Shown: positions 1 to 14,337 of the stretch, piece after piece
Position numbering within the stretch: position 1 is the stretch's first letter
How the letters are laid out: each line of letters begins with the position of its first letter
Assembly: GCF_963678635.1 (NCBI RefSeq)
Contig: NC_087067.1
Span: 18,545,639 to 18,609,638, forward strand
From: Symsagittifera roscoffensis
Taxonomy: Eukaryota; Xenacoelomorpha; Acoela; Convolutidae
Length of the DNA: 64,000 bases
Direction: 5' to 3'
Notes under the pieces: model-generated
Told to the model about the DNA's origin: nothing
Databases searched by the model: none
Seen by the model: the letters and a program-made list of their open reading frames with translations, nothing else
Made by a program: the position numbers and the translations under genes

Positions 1-1536
1 GTCTTAATGTATTTTTGGTCACATGTTAGGCAATTTTTCAGGAGTTACTTGAAACATAATTTCCAACGAGCAAATTCTTTGTACAGTCCTTATTCATCAT
101 TTTCATGATAGTTGACTTTCTGATGCTGTCCAGGATCGAATTGTAGACCTACGTGTGAGGCAGACGTGACAACCGCTACACCACAGCAGCTGAGCTTTCT
201 CAAGTAGCTTCTTTTTCTTGTTTTGCAGACTGGAGTTTTTATCATCAGTGCGTTTGTCGAAAATTTCGGAAAAATTTCGCATGTCTCAATGAATTTTTGT
301 CACGTGTTAGGCAATTTTTCTGGAGTTAGTTGAAATATAATTTCCAACGAGCAAAATCTTTATACAGTCCCTATTCATCATTTTCATGATAGTTGATTTT
401 CTGATGCTGTCCAGGATCCAACTGGAGACCTTCTGCGTGTGAGTCAGACGTGATAACCGCTACACCACAGCACCTGATATTTCCCAAGTAGCTTCTTTTT
501 GTTGTTTCGCAGACCTGGAATTGTTGTCATCAGTGCGTTTGTCGAAAACTTCGGTAAAACTTCGCATGTCTTAATGTATTTTCGTCACATGTCAGGCAAT
601 TTTTCTGGAGTTAGTTGAAACATAATTTCCAACGAGCAAAATCTTTATACAGTCCCTATTCATCATTTTCATGATAGTTGACTTTCTGATGCTGTCCAGG
701 ATCGAATTGTAGACCTGCGTGTGAGGCAGACGTGATAACCGCTACACCACAGCACCTGAGCTTTCTCAAGTAGCTTCTTTTTCTTGTTTTGCAGACCTGA
801 AATTTTTGTCATCAGTGCGTTTGTCGAAAATTTCGGAAAAACTTCGCATGTCCTAATGTATTTTCGTCACATGCTGGGCCCTTTTTCTGGAGTTAGTTGA
901 AATATAATTTTCAACAAACAAAATCTTTGTACAGTCCTTATTCATCATTTTCATGATAGTTCACTTTCTGATGCTGTCCAGGAACGAACTGTAGACCTGC
1001 GTGTAAGGCAGACGTGATAACTGCTACACCATAGCACATGAGTGTTCATAAGTAGCTTCTTTTTCTTGTTTTGCAGACCTGGAATTTTTGTCATCAGTGC
1101 GTTTGTCGAAAATTTCGGAAAAACTTCGCATGTCTTAATGTATTTTTGGTCACATGTTAGGCAATTTTTCAGGAGTTAGTTGAGATATAATTTCCAACGA
1201 GCAAAATCTTTGTACATTCCTTATTATTCATTTTTATGATAAATGATTTTCTGATGCAGTCCAGGATCGAACTGGAGACCTTCTGCGTGTGAGGCAGACG
1301 TGATAACCGCTACACCACAGCACCTGAGCTTTCTCAAGTAGCTTCTTTTTCTTGTTTTGCAGACCTGGAATTTTTATCATCAGTGCGTTTGTCGAAAATT
1401 TCGGAAAAATTTCGCATGTCTCAATGAATTTTCGTCACGTGTTAGGCAATTTTTCTGGAGTTAGTTGAAATATAATTTCCAACGAGCAAAATCTTTGTAC
1501 ATTCCTTATTATTCAATTTTATGATAATTGATTTTG

Positions 1537-1609
1537 TGATGCTGTCCAGGATCGAACTGGAGACCTTCTGCGTGTGAGGCAGACGTGATAACCGCTACAC
1601 CACAGCACC
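1537..1609 (-). tRNA. tRNA-Val (anticodon CAC), intact body
   Basis: The 73-nt body folds fully. The acceptor GGTGCTG pairs with CAGCATC (one G-U), and the discriminator is A. The D arm is canonical for valine, the anticodon stem TCTGC/GCAGA is perfect around the loop CTCACAC, the variable loop is AGGTC and the T stem TCCAG/CTGGA is perfect with loop TTCGATC. The A box (TGGTGTAGCGG) fits the consensus, and GTTCGATCC fits the B box. The anticodon reads GTG codons. It is one of a handful of flawless copies in an otherwise decaying array. No intron and no encoded CCA are present. Confidence 0.75.
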
Positions 1610-4600
1610 TGATATTTCTCAAGTAGCTTCTTTTTGTTGTTTCGCAGACCTGGAATTGTTGTCATCAGTGTGTTTGTCGAAAACTTCGGTAAAACTTCGC
1701 ATGTCTTAATGTATTTTCGTCACATGTCAGGCAATTTTTCTGGAGTTAGTTGAAACATAATTTCCAACGAGCAAAATCTTTGTACAGTCCCAGTCATCAT
1801 TTTCATGATAGTTGACTTTCTGATGCTGTCCAGGATCGAATTGTAGACCTGCATGTGAGGCAGACGTGATAACCGCTACACCACAGCACCTGATATTTGT
1901 CAAGTAGCTTCTTTTTGTTGTTTCGCAGACTGGAATTTTTATCATCAGTGCGTTTGTCGAAAATTCCGGAAAAATTTCGCATGTCTCAATGAATTTTCGT
2001 CACGTGTTAGGCAATTTTTCTGGAGTTAGTTGAAATATAATTTCCAACGAGCAAAATCTTTGTACATTCCTAATTATTCATTTTAATGATAATTGATTTT
2101 CTGATGCTGTTCAGGCTCGAACTGGAGACCTTCTGCGTGTGAGGCAGACGTGATAACCGCTACACCACAGCACCTGATATTTCTCAAGTAGCTTCTTTTT
2201 GTTGTTTCGCAGACCTGGAATTGTTGTCATCAGTGCGTTTGTCGAAAACTTCGCATGTCTTCATGTATTTTCGTCACATGTCAGGCAATTTTTCTGGAGT
2301 TACTTGAAACATAATTTCCAACGAGCAAATTCTTTGAACAGTCCTTATTCATCATTTTCATGATAGTTGACTTTCTGATGCTGTCCAGGATCGAATTGTA
2401 GACCTACGTGTGAGGCAGACGTGATAACCGCTACACCACAGCAGCTGAGCTTTCTCAAGTAGCTTCTTTTTCTTGTTTTGCAGACTGGAATTTTTATCAT
2501 CAGTGCGTTTGTCGAAAATTTCGGAAAAATTTCGCATGTCTCAATGAATTTTCGTCACGTGTTAGGCAATTTTTCTGGAGTTAGTTGAAATATAATTTCC
2601 AACGAGCAAAATCTTTGTACATTCCTTATTAATCATTTTCATGATAGTTGACTTTCTGATGCTGTCCAGGATCGCATTGTAGACCTGCGTGTGAGGCAGA
2701 CGTGATAACCGCTACACCACAGCACCTGAGCTTTCTCAAGTAGCTTCTTTTTCTTGTTTTGCAGACCTGAAATTTTTGTCATCAGTGCGTTTGTCGAAAA
2801 TTTCGGAAAAACTTCGCATGTCCTAATGTATTTTCGTCACATGTTGGGCCCTTTTTCTGGAGTTAGTTGAAATATAATTTTCAACAAACAAAATCTTTGT
2901 ACAGTCCTTATTCATCATTTTCATGATAGTTCATTTTCTGATGCTGTCCAGGATCGAAATGTAGACCTGCGTGTAAGGCAGACGTGATAACTGCTACACC
3001 ATAGCACATGAGTGTTCATAAGTAGCTTCTTTTTCTTGTTTTGCAGACCTGGAATTTTTGTCATCAGTGCGTTTGTCGAAAATTTCGGAAAAACTTCGCA
3101 TGTCTTAATGTATTTTTGGTCACATGTTAGGCAATTTTTCAGGAGTTACTTGAAACATAATTTCCAACGAGCAAATTCTTTGTACAGTCCTTATTCATCA
3201 TTTTCATGATAGTTGACTTTCTGATGCTGTCCAGGATCGAATTGTAGACGTACGTGTGAGGCAGACGTGATAACCGCTACACCACAGCAGCTGAGCTTTC
3301 TCAAGTAGCTTCTTTTTCTTGTTTTGCAGACCTGGAATTTTTATCATCAGTGCGTTTGTCGAAAATTTCGGAAAATTTCGCATGTCTCAATGAATTCTCG
3401 TCACGTGTTAGGCAATTTTTCTGGAGTTAGTTGAAATATAATTTCCAACGAGCAAAATCTTTGTACATTCCTTATTATTCAATTTTATGATAATTGATTT
3501 TCTGATGATGTCCAGGATCGAACTGGAGACCTTCTGCGTGTGAGGCAGACGTGATAACCGCTACACCACAGAACCTGATATTTCTCAAGTAGCTTCTTTT
3601 TGTTGTTTCGCAGACCTGGAATTGTTGTCATCAGTGTGTTTGTCGAAAACTTCGGTAAAACTTCGCATGTCTTAATGTATTTTCGTCACATGTCAGGCAA
3701 TTTTTCTGGAGTTAGTTGAAACATAATTTCCAACGAGCAAAATCTTTGTACAGTCCCTATTCATCATTTTCATGATAGTTGACTTTCTGATGCTGTCCAG
3801 GATCGAATTGTAGACCTGCGTGTGAGGCAGACGTGATAACCGCTACACCACAGCACCTGATATTTGTCAAGTAGCTTCTTTTTGTTGTTTTGCAGACCTG
3901 AAATTTTTGTCATCAGTGCGTTTGTCGAAAATTTCGGAAAAACTTCGCATGTCCTAATGTATTTTCGTCACAAGTTGGGCCCTTTTTCTGGAGTTAGTTG
4001 AAAGATAATTTTCAACAAACAAAATCTTTGTACAGTCCTTATTCATCATTTTCATGATAGTTCACTTTCTGATGCTGTCCAGGATCGAACTGTAGACCTG
4101 CGTGTAAGGCAGACGTGATAACTGCTACACCATAGCACATGAGATTTCATAAGTAGCTTCTTTTTCTTGTTTTGCAGACCTGGAGTTTTTGTCATCAGTG
4201 CGTTTGTCGAAAATTTCGGAAAAACTTCGCATGTCTTAATGTATTTTTGGTCACATGTTAGGCAATTTTTCAGGAGTTACTTGAAACATAATTTCCAACG
4301 AGCAAATTCTTTGTACAGTCCCTATTCATCATTTTCATGATAGTTGACTTTCTGATGCTGTCCAGGATCGAATTGTAGACGTACGTGTGAGGCAGACGTG
4401 ATAACCGCTACACCACAGCAGCTGAGTTTTCTCAAGTAGCTTCTTTTTCTTGTTTTGCAGACCTGGAATTTTTATCATCAGTGCGTTTGTCGAAAATTTC
4501 GGAAAAATTTCGCATGTCTCAATGAATTTTCGTCACGTGTTAGGCAATTTTTCTGGATTTAGTTGAAATATAATTTCGTACGAGCAAAATCTTTGTACAT

Positions 4601-7188
4601 TCCTTATTATTCAATTTTATGATAATTGATTTTCTGTTGCTGTCCAGGATCGAACTGGAGACCTTCTGCGTGTGAGTCAGACGTGATAACCGCTACACCA
4701 CAGCAACTGATATTTCTCAAGTAGCTTCTTTTTGTTGTTTCGCAGACCTGGAATTGTTGTCATCAGTGTGTTTGTCGAAAACTTCGGTAAAACTTCGCAT
4801 GTCTTAATGTATTTTCGTCACATGTCAGGCAATTTTTCTGGAGTTAGTTGAAACATAATTTCCAACGAGCAAAATCTTTGTACATTCCTAATTATTCATT
4901 TTAATGATAATTGATTTTCTGATGCTGTTCAGGCTCGAACTGGAGACCTTCTGCGTGTGAAGCAGACGTGATAACCGCTACACCACAGCACCTGATATTT
5001 GTCAAGTAGCTTCTTTTTGTTGTTTCGCAGACTGGAATTTTTATCATCAGTGCGTTTGTCGAAAATTTCGGAAAAATTTCGCATGTCTCAATGAATTTTC
5101 GTCACGTGTTAGGCAATTTTTCTGGAGTTAGTTGAAATATAATTTCCAACGAGCAAAATCTTTGTACATTCCTAATTATTCATTTTAATGATAATTGATT
5201 TTCTGATGCTGTTCAGGCTCGAACTGGAGACCTTCTGCATGTGAAGCAGACGTGATAACCGCTACACCACAGCACCTGATATTTGTCAAGTAGCTTCTTT
5301 TTGTTGTTTCGCAGACTGGAATTTTTATCATCAGTGCGTTTGTCGAAAATGTCGGAAAAATTTCGCATGTCTCAATGAATTTTCGTCACGTGTTAGGCAA
5401 GTTTTCTGGAGTTAGTTGAAATATAATTTACAACGAGCAAAATCTTTGTACATTCCTAATTATTCATTTTAATGAAAATTGATTTTCTGATGCTGTTCAG
5501 GCTCGAACTGGAGACCTTCTGCGTGTGAAGCAGACGTGATAACCGCTACACCACAGCACCTGATATTTCTCAAGTAGCTTCTTTTTGTTGTTTCGCAGAC
5601 CTGGAATTGTTGTCATCAGTGCGTTTGTCGAAAATTTCGGTAAAACTTCGCATGTCTTAATGTATTTTCGTCTCATGTCAGGCAATTTTTCTGGAGTTAC
5701 TTGAAACATAATTTCCAACGAGCAAATTCTTTGTACAGTCCTTATTCATCATTTTCATGATAAATGACTTTCTGATGATGCTGTCCAGGATCGAATTGTA
5801 GACCTACGTGTGAGGCAGACGTGATAACCGCTACACCACAGCAGCTGAGCTTTCTCAAGTAGCTTCTTTTTCTTGTTTTGCAGACTGGAATTTTTATCAT
5901 CAGTGCGTTTGTCGAAAATTTCGGAAAAATTTCGCATGTCTCAATGAATTTTCGTCACGTGTTAGGCAATTTTTCTGGAGTTAGTTGAAATATAATTTCC
6001 AACGAGCAAAATCTTTGTACATTCCTTATTAATCGTTTTAATGATAATTGATTTTCTGATGCTGTCCAGGATCCAACTGGAGACCTTCTGCGTGTGAGTC
6101 AGACGTGATAACCGCTACACCACAGCACCTGATATTTCTCAAGTAGCTTCTTTTTGTTGTTTCGCAGACCTGGAATTGTTGTCATCAGTGCGTTTGTCGA
6201 AAACTTCGGTAAAACTTCGCATGTCTTAATGTATTTTCGTCACATGTCAGGCAATTTTTCTGGAGTTAGTTGAAACATAATTTCCAACGAGCAAAATCTT
6301 TGTACAGTCCCTATTCATCATTTTCATGATAGTTGACTTTCTGATGCTGTCCAGGATCGAATTGTAGACCTGCGTGTGAGGCAGACGTGATAACCGCTAC
6401 ACCACAGCACCTGAGCTTTCTCAAGTAGCTTCTTTTTCTTGTTTTGCAGACCTGAAATTTTTGTCATCAGTGCGTTTGTCGAAAATTTCGGAAAAACTTC
6501 GCATGTCCTAATGTATTTTCGTCACATGTTGGGCCCTTTTTCTGGAGTTAGTTGAAAGATAATTTTCAACAAACAAAATCTTTGTACAGTCCTTATTCAT
6601 CATTTTCATGATAGTTCACTTTCTGATGCTGTCCAGGATCGAACTGTAGACCTGCGTGTAAGGCAGACGTGATAACTGCTACACCATAGCACATGAGTGT
6701 TCATAAGTAGCTTCTTTTTCTTGTTTTGCAGACCTGGAATTTTTGTCATCAGTGCGTTTGTCGAAAATTTCGGAAAAACTTCGCATGTCTTAATGTATTT
6801 TTGGTCACATGTTAGGCAATTTTTCAGGAGTTACTTGAAACATAATTTCCAACGAGCAAATTCTTTGTCCAGTCCTTATTCATCATTTCCATGATAGTTG
6901 ACTTTCTGATGCTGTCCAGGATCGAATTGTAGACGTACGTGTGAGGCAGACGTGATAACCGCTACACCACAGCAGCTGAGCTTTCTCAAGTAGCTTCTTT
7001 TTCTTGTTTTGCAGACCTGGAATTTTTATCATCAGTGCGTTTGTCGAAAATTTCGGAAAAATGTCGCATGTCTCAATGAATTTTCGTCACGTGTTAGGCA
7101 ATTTTTCTGGAGTTAGCTGAAATATAATTTCCAACGAGCAAAATTTTTGTATATTCCTTATTATTCAATTTTATGATAATTGATTTTC

Positions 7189-7261
7189 TGATGCTGTCCA
7201 GGATCGAACTGGAGACCTTCTGCGTGTGAGGCAGACGTGATAACCGCTACACCACAGCACC
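7189..7261 (-). tRNA. tRNA-Val (anticodon CAC), intact body
   Basis: The 73-nt body is identical to the consensus intact form (all four stems paired, A and B boxes present, A73). The units on either side carry B-class or mutated bodies, so this is an isolated intact copy. Confidence 0.75.
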
Positions 7262-10200
7262 TGATATTTCTCAAGTAGCTTCTTTTTGTTGTTTCGCAGA
7301 CTGGAATTTTTATCATCAGTGCGTTTGTCGAAAATTTCGGAAAAATTTCGCATGTCTCAATGAATTTTCGTCACGTGTTAGGCAATTTTTCTGGAGTTAG
7401 TTGAAATATAATTTCCAACGAGCAAAATCTTTGTACATTCCTTATTATTCATTTTTATGATAATTGATTTTCTGATGCTGTCCAGGATCCAACTGGAGAC
7501 CTTCTGCGTGTGAGTCAGACGTGATAACCGCTACACCACCGCACCTGATATTTCCCAAGTAGCTTCTTTTTGTTGTTTCGCAGACCTGGAATTGTTGTCA
7601 TCAGTGCGTTTGTCGAAAACTTCGGTAAAACTTCGCATGTCTTAATGTATTTTCGTCACATGTCAGGCAATTTTTCTGGAGTTAGTTGAAACATAATTTC
7701 CAACGAGCAAATTCTTTGTACAGTCCTTATTCATCATTTTCATGATAGTTGACTTTCTGATGCTGTCCAGGATCGAATTGAGACCTACGTGTGAGGCAGA
7801 CGTGATAAACGCTACACCACAGCAGCTGAGCTTTCTCAAGTAGCTTCTTTTTCATGTTTTGCAGACTGGAATTTTTATCATCAGTGCGTTTGTCGAAAAT
7901 TTCGGAAAAATTTCGCATGTCTCAATGAATTTTCGTCACGTGTTAGGCAATTTTTCAGGAGTTACTTGAAATATAATTTCCAACGAGCAAAATCTTTGTA
8001 CAGTCCTTATTCATCATTTTGATGATAGTTGATTTTCTGATGCTGTCCAGGATCGAATTGTAGACCTGCGTGTGAGGCAGACGTGATAACAGCTACACCA
8101 CAGCACCTGAGCTTTCTCAAGTAGCTTCTTTTTGTTGTTTTGCAGACCTGGAAATGTTGTCATCAGTGCGTTTGTCGAAAACTTCGGTAAAACTTCGCAT
8201 GTCTTAGTGTGTTTTCGTCACATGTCAGGCAATTTTTCTGGAGTTAGTTGAAACATAATTTCCAACGAGCAAATTCTTTGTACAGTCCTTATTCATCATT
8301 TTCATGATAGTTGACTTTCTGATGCTGTCCAGGATCGAATTGAGACCTACGTGTGAGGCAGACGTGATAACCGCTACACCACAGCAGCTGAGCTTTCTCA
8401 AGTAGCTTCTTTTTCATGTTTTGCAGACTAGAATTTTTATCATCAGTGCGTTTGTCGAAAATTTCGGAAAAATTTCGCATGTCTCAATGAATTTTCGTCA
8501 CGTGTTAGGCAATTTTTCTGGAGTTAGTTGAAATCTAATTTCCAACGAGCAAAATCTTTGTACATTCCTTATGAATCATTTTAATGATAATTGATTTTCT
8601 GATGCTGTCCAGGATCCAACTGGAGACCTTCTGCGTGTGAGTCAGACGTGATAACCGCTACACCACCGCACCTGATATTTCCCAAGTAGCTTCTTTTTGT
8701 TGTTTCGCAGACCTGGAATTGTTGTCATCAGTGCGTTTGTCGAAAACTTCGGTAAAACTTCGCATGTCTTAATGTATTTTCGTCACATGTCAGGCAATTT
8801 TTCTGGAGTTAGTTGAAACATAATTTCCAACGAGCAAATTCTTTGTACAGTCCTTATTCATCATTTTCATGATAGTTGACTTTCTGATGCTGTCCAGGAT
8901 CGAATTGAGACCTACGTGTAAGGCAGACGTGATAACCTCTACACCACAGCACCTGAGTTTTCTCAAGTAGCTTCTTTTTCTTGTTTTGCAGACCTGAAAT
9001 TTTTGTCATCAGTGCGTTTGTCGAAAATTTCGGAAAAACTTCGCATGTCTCAATGAATTTTCGTCACGTGTTAGGCAATTTTTCTGGAGTTAGTTGAAAT
9101 ATAATTTCCAACGAGCAAAATGTTTGTACATTCCTTATTATTCAATTTTATGATAATTGATTTTCTGATGCTGTCCAGGATCGAACTGGAGACATTCTGC
9201 GTGTAAGGCAGACGTGATAACCGCTACACCACAGCAACTGAGCTTTCTCAAGTAGCTTCTTTTTCTTGTTTTGCAGACCTGGAGTTTTTATCATCAGTGC
9301 GTTTGTCGAAAATTTCGGAAAAATTTCGCATGTCTCAATGAATTTTCGTCACGTGTTAGGCAATTTTTCTGGAGTTAGTTGAAATATAATTTCCAACGAG
9401 CAAAATGTTTGTACATTCCTTATTATTCAATTTTATGATAATTGATTTTCTGATGCTGTCCAGGATCGAACTGGAGACATTCTGCGTGTAAGGCAGACGT
9501 GATAACCTCTACACCACAGCACCTGAGTTTTCTCAAGTAGCTTCTTTTTCTTGTTTTGCAGACCTGAAATTTTTGTCATCAGTGCGTTTGTCGAAAATTT
9601 CGGAAAAACTTCGCATGTCCTAATGTATTTTCGTCACGTGTTGGGCCCTTTTTCTGGAGTTAGTTGAAATATAATTTTCAACAAACAAAATCTTTGTACA
9701 GTCCTTATTCATCATTTTCATGATAGTTCACTTTCTGATGCTGTCCAGGATCGAACTGTAGACCTGCGTGTAAGGCAGACGTGATAACTGCTACACCATA
9801 GCACATGAGTGTTCATAAGTAGCTTCTTTTTCTTGTTTTGCAGACCTGGAATTTTTGTCATCAGTGCGTTTGTCGAAAATTTCGGAAAAACTTCGCATGT
9901 CTTAATGTATTTTTGGTCACATATTAGGCAATTTTTCAGGAGTTACTTGAAACATAATTTCCAACGAGCAAATTCTTTGTACAGTCCTTATTCATCATTT
10001 TCATGATAGTTGACTTTCTGATGCTGTCCAGGATCGAATTGTAGACGTACGTGTGAGGCAGACGTGATAACCGCTACACCACAGCAGCTGAGCTTTCTCA
10101 AGTAGCTTCTTTTTCTTGTTTTGCAGACCTGGAATTTTTATCATCAGTGCGTTTGTCGAAAATTTCGGAAAAATTTCGCATGTCTCAATGAATTTTTGTC

Positions 10201-10300
10201 ACGTGTTAGGCAATTTTTCTGGAGTTAGTTGAAATATAATTTCCAACGAGCAAAATCTTTGTACATTCCTTATTATTCAATTTTATGATAATTGATTTTC

Positions 10301-10373
10301 TGATGCTGTCCAGGATCGAACTGGAGACCTTCTGCGTGTGAGGCAGACGTGATAACCGCTACACCACAGCACC
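10301..10373 (-). tRNA. tRNA-Val (anticodon CAC), intact body
   Basis: The body matches the consensus intact form base for base, with paired acceptor, anticodon and T stems and the loop CTCACAC. A run of four T on the coding strand, a usable Pol III stop, occurs only about 45 nt past the body (the AAAATC on the plus strand near 10253). Confidence 0.75.
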
Positions 10374-11437
10374 TGATATTTCTCAAGTAGCTTCTTTTTG
10401 TTGTTTCGCAGACCTGGAATTGTTGTCATCAGTGTGTTTGTCGAAAACTTCGGTAAAACTTCGCATGTCTTAATGTATTTTCGTCACATGTCAGGCAATT
10501 TTTCTGGAGTTAGTTGAAACATAATATCCAACGAGCAAAATCTTTGAACAGTCCCTATTCATCATTTTCATGATAGTTGACTTTCTGATGCTGTCCAGGA
10601 TCGAATTGTAGACCTGCGTGTGAGGCAGACGTGATAACCGCTACACCACAGCACCTGAGCTTTCTCAAGTAGCTTCTTTTTCTTGTTTTGTAGACCTGGA
10701 ATTTTTGTCATCAGTGCGTTTGTCGAAAACTTCGGAAAAACTTCGCATGTCTTAATGTATTTTCGTCACATGTCAGGCAATTTTTCTGAGGTTAGTTGGA
10801 ACATAATTTCCAACGAGCAAAATCTTTGAACAGTCCCTATTCATCATTTTCATGATAGTTGACTTTCTGATGCTGTCCAGGATCGAATTGTAGACCTGCG
10901 TGTGAGGCAGACGTGATAACCGCTACACCACAGCACCTGAGCTTTCTCAAGTAGCTTCTTTTTCTTGTTTTGCAGACCTGAAATTTTTGTCATCAGTGCG
11001 TTTGTCGAAAATTTTGGAAAAACTTCGCATACCCTAATGTATTTTCGTCACATGTTGGGCCCTTTTTCTGGAGTTAGTTGAAATATAATTTTCAACGAAC
11101 AAAATCTTTGTACAGTCCTTATTCATCATTTGCATGATAGTTGACTTTCTGATGCTGTCCAGGATCGAACTGTAGACCTGCGTGTAAGGCAGACGTGATA
11201 ACTGCTACACCATAGCACATGAGTGTTCTGAAGTAGCTTCTTTTTCTTGTTTTGCAGAACTGGAATTTTTGTCATCAGTGCGTTTGTCGAAAATTTCGGA
11301 AAAACTTCGCATGTCTTAATGTATTTTTGGTCACATGTTAGGCATTTTTTCAGGAGTTACTTGAAACATAATTTCCAACGAGCAAATTATTTGTACAGTC
11401 CTTATTCATCATTTTCATGATAGTTGACTTTCTGATG

Positions 11438-13132
11438 CTGTCCAGGATGGAATTGTAGACCTACGTGTGGGGCAGACGTGATAACCGCTACACCACAGCA
11501 GCTGAGCTTTCTCAAGTAGCTTCTTTTTCTTGTTTTGCAGACCTGGAATTTTTATCATCAGTGCGTTTGTCGAAAACTTCGGAAAAATTTCGCATGTCTC
11601 AATGAGTTTTCGTCACGTGTTAGGCAATTTTTCTGGAGTTAGTTGAAATATAATTTCCAACGAGCAAAATCTTTGTACATTCCTTATTATTCATTTTTAT
11701 GATAAATGATTTTCTGATGCAGTCCAGGATCGAACTAGAGACCTTCTGCGTGTGAGGCAGACGTGATAACCGCTACACCACAGCACCTGAGATTTCTCAA
11801 GTAGCTTATTTTTGTTGTTTCGCAGACCTGGAATTGTTGCCATCAGTGCGTTTGTCGAAAACTTTGGTAAAACTTCGCATGTCTTAATGTATTTTCGTCA
11901 TATGTCAGGCAATTTTTCTGGAGTTACTTGAAACATAATTTCCAGCGAGCAAATTCTTTGTACAGTCCCTATTCATCATTTTCATGATAGTTGACTTTCT
12001 GATGCTGTCCAGGATCGAATTGTAGACCTGCGTGTGAGGCAGACGTGATAACCGCTACACCACAGCACCTGAGCTTTCTCAAGTAGCTTCTTTTTCTTGT
12101 TTTGCAGACCTGAAATTTTTGTCATCAGTGCGTTTGTCGAAAATTTTGGAAAAACTTCGCATGTCTTAATGTATTTTTGGTCACATGTTAGGCAATTTTT
12201 CAGGAGTTACTTGAAACATAATTTCCAACGAGCAAATTATTTGTACAGTCCTTATTCATCATTTTCATGATAGTTGACTTTCTGATGCTGTCCAGGATGG
12301 AATTGTAGACCTACGTGTGAGGCAGACGTGATAACCGCTACACCACAGCAGCTGAGCTTTCTCAAGTAGCTTCTTTTTCTTGTTTTGCAGACCTGGATTT
12401 TTTATCATCAGTGCGTTTGTCGAAAACTTCGGAAAAATTTCGCATGTCTCAATGAGTTTTCGTCACGTGTTAGGCAATTTTTCTGGAGTTAATTGAAATA
12501 TAATTTCCAACGAGCAAAATCTTTGTACATTCCTTATTATTCATTTTTATGATAAATGATTTTCTGATGCAGTCCAGGATCGAACTGCAGACCTTCTGCG
12601 TGTGAGGCAGACGTGATAACCGCTACACCACAGCACCTGAGATTTCTCAAGTAGCTTCTTTTTGTTGTTTCGCAGACCTGGAATTGTTGCCATCAGTGCG
12701 TTTGTCGAAAACTTTGGTAAAACTTCGCATGTCTTAATGTATTTTCGTCATATGTCAGGCAATTTTTCTGGAGTTACTTGAAACATAATTTCCAGCGAGC
12801 AAATTCTTTGTACAGTCCTTATTCATCATTTTCATGATAGTTGACTTTCTGATGCTGTCCAGGATCGAATTGTAGACCTACGTGTGAGGCAGACGTGATA
12901 ACCGCTACACCACAGCAGCTGAGCTTTCTCAAGTAGTTTCTTTTTCTTGTTTTGCAGACCTGGAATTTTTATCATCAGTGCGTTTGTCGAAAATTTCGGG
13001 AAAATTTCGCATGTCTCAATGAATTTTCGTCACGTGTTAGGCAATTTTTCTGGAGTTAGTTGAAATTTAATTTCCAACGAGCAAAATCTTTGTACATTCC
13101 TGATTATTCATTTTTATGCTAATTGATTTTCT
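11438..13132. repeat. Higher-order repeat, 3 units, period about 848 bp
   Basis: Units at 11438, 11717 and 12000 recur with the same diagnostic changes at 12286, 12567 and 12849. Shared marks include the GATGG variant before the B box, the GATGCAG acceptor change and the TCATATGTC linker variant. This indicates recent block duplication by unequal exchange. Confidence 0.75.
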
Positions 13133-13698
13133 GATGCTGTCCAGGATCGAACTCGAGACCTTCTGCGTGTGAGGCAGACGTGATAACCGCTACACCACAG
13201 CACCTGAGATTTCTCAAGTAGCTTCTTTTTGTTGTTTCGCAGACCTGGAATTGTTGCCATCAGTGCGTTTGTCGAAAACTTTGGTAAAACTTCGCATGTC
13301 TTAATGTATTTTCGTCATATGTCAGGCAATTTTTCTGGAGTTACTTGAAACATAATTTCCAGCGAGCAAATTCTTTGTACAGTCCTTATTCATCATTCTC
13401 ATGATAGTTGACTTTCTGATGCTGTCCAGGATCGAATTGTAGACCTACGTGTAAGGCAGACGTGATAACCGCTACACCACAGCAGCTGAGCTTTCTCAAG
13501 TAGTTTCTTTTTCTTGTTTTGCAGACCTGGAATTTTTATCATCAGTGCGTTTGTCGAAAATTTCGGGAAAATTTCGCATGTCTCAATGAATTTTCGTCAC
13601 GTGTTAGGCAATTTTTCTGGAGTTAGTTGAAATCTAATTTCCAACGAGCAAAATCTTTGTACATTCCTGATTATTCATTTTTATGCTAATTGATTTTC

Positions 13699-13771
13699 TG
13701 ATGCTGTCCAGGATCGAACTGGAGACCTTCTGCGTGTGAGGCAGACGTGATAACCGCTACACCACAGCACC
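13699..13771 (-). tRNA. tRNA-Val (anticodon CAC), intact body
   Basis: This is a complete cloverleaf with perfect T and anticodon stems, identical to the other intact CAC copies. The preceding A-class unit (13133) differs by one T-stem mismatch, showing stepwise decay between neighbours. Confidence 0.75.
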
Positions 13772-14264
13772 TGAGATTTCTCAAGTAGCTTCTTTTTGTT
13801 GTTTCGCAGACCTGGAATTGTTGTCATCAGTGCGTTTGTCGAAAGATTCGATAAAACTTCGCATGTCCTAATGTATTTTCGTCACATATCAGGCAATTTT
13901 TCTGGAGTTAGTTGAAACATAATTTCCAACGAGCAAAATCTTTATACAGTCCCTATTCATCATTTTCATGATAGTTGACTTTCTGATGCTGTCCAGGATC
14001 GAATTGTAGACCTACGTGTGAGGCAGACGTGATAACCGCTACACCACAGCAGCTGAGCTTTCTCAAGTAGCTTCTTTTTCTTGTTTTGCAGACCTGGCTT
14101 TTTATCACCAGTGCGTTTGTCGAAAATTTCGGAAAAATTTCGCATGTCTCAATGAATTTTCGTCAAGTGTTAGGCAATTTTTCTGGAGTTAGTTAAAATA
14201 TAAATTCCAACGAGCAAAATCTTTGTACATTCCTTATTATTCATTTTTATGCTAATTGATTTTC

Positions 14265-14337
14265 TGATGCTGTCCAGGATCGAACTGGAGACCTTCTGCG
14301 TGTGAGGCAGACGTGATAACCGCTACACCACAGCACC
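14265..14337 (-). tRNA. tRNA-Val (anticodon CAC), intact body
   Basis: The consensus cloverleaf is fully paired, with A-box and B-box sequences intact. The next A-class unit at 14833 has a mispaired anticodon stem, so this copy is the last flawless CAC body of the left array. Confidence 0.75.

Noticed and set aside
3012..3209. Recurrent ORF of 60-93 codons (SSFFFLFCRPGIF... or LWCSGYHVCLTRR... types) in nearly every satellite unit
   Set aside because: These frames run across the tRNA body and linker on either strand, recur only because the DNA repeats, and shift or stop freely between units. No coding selection is visible.
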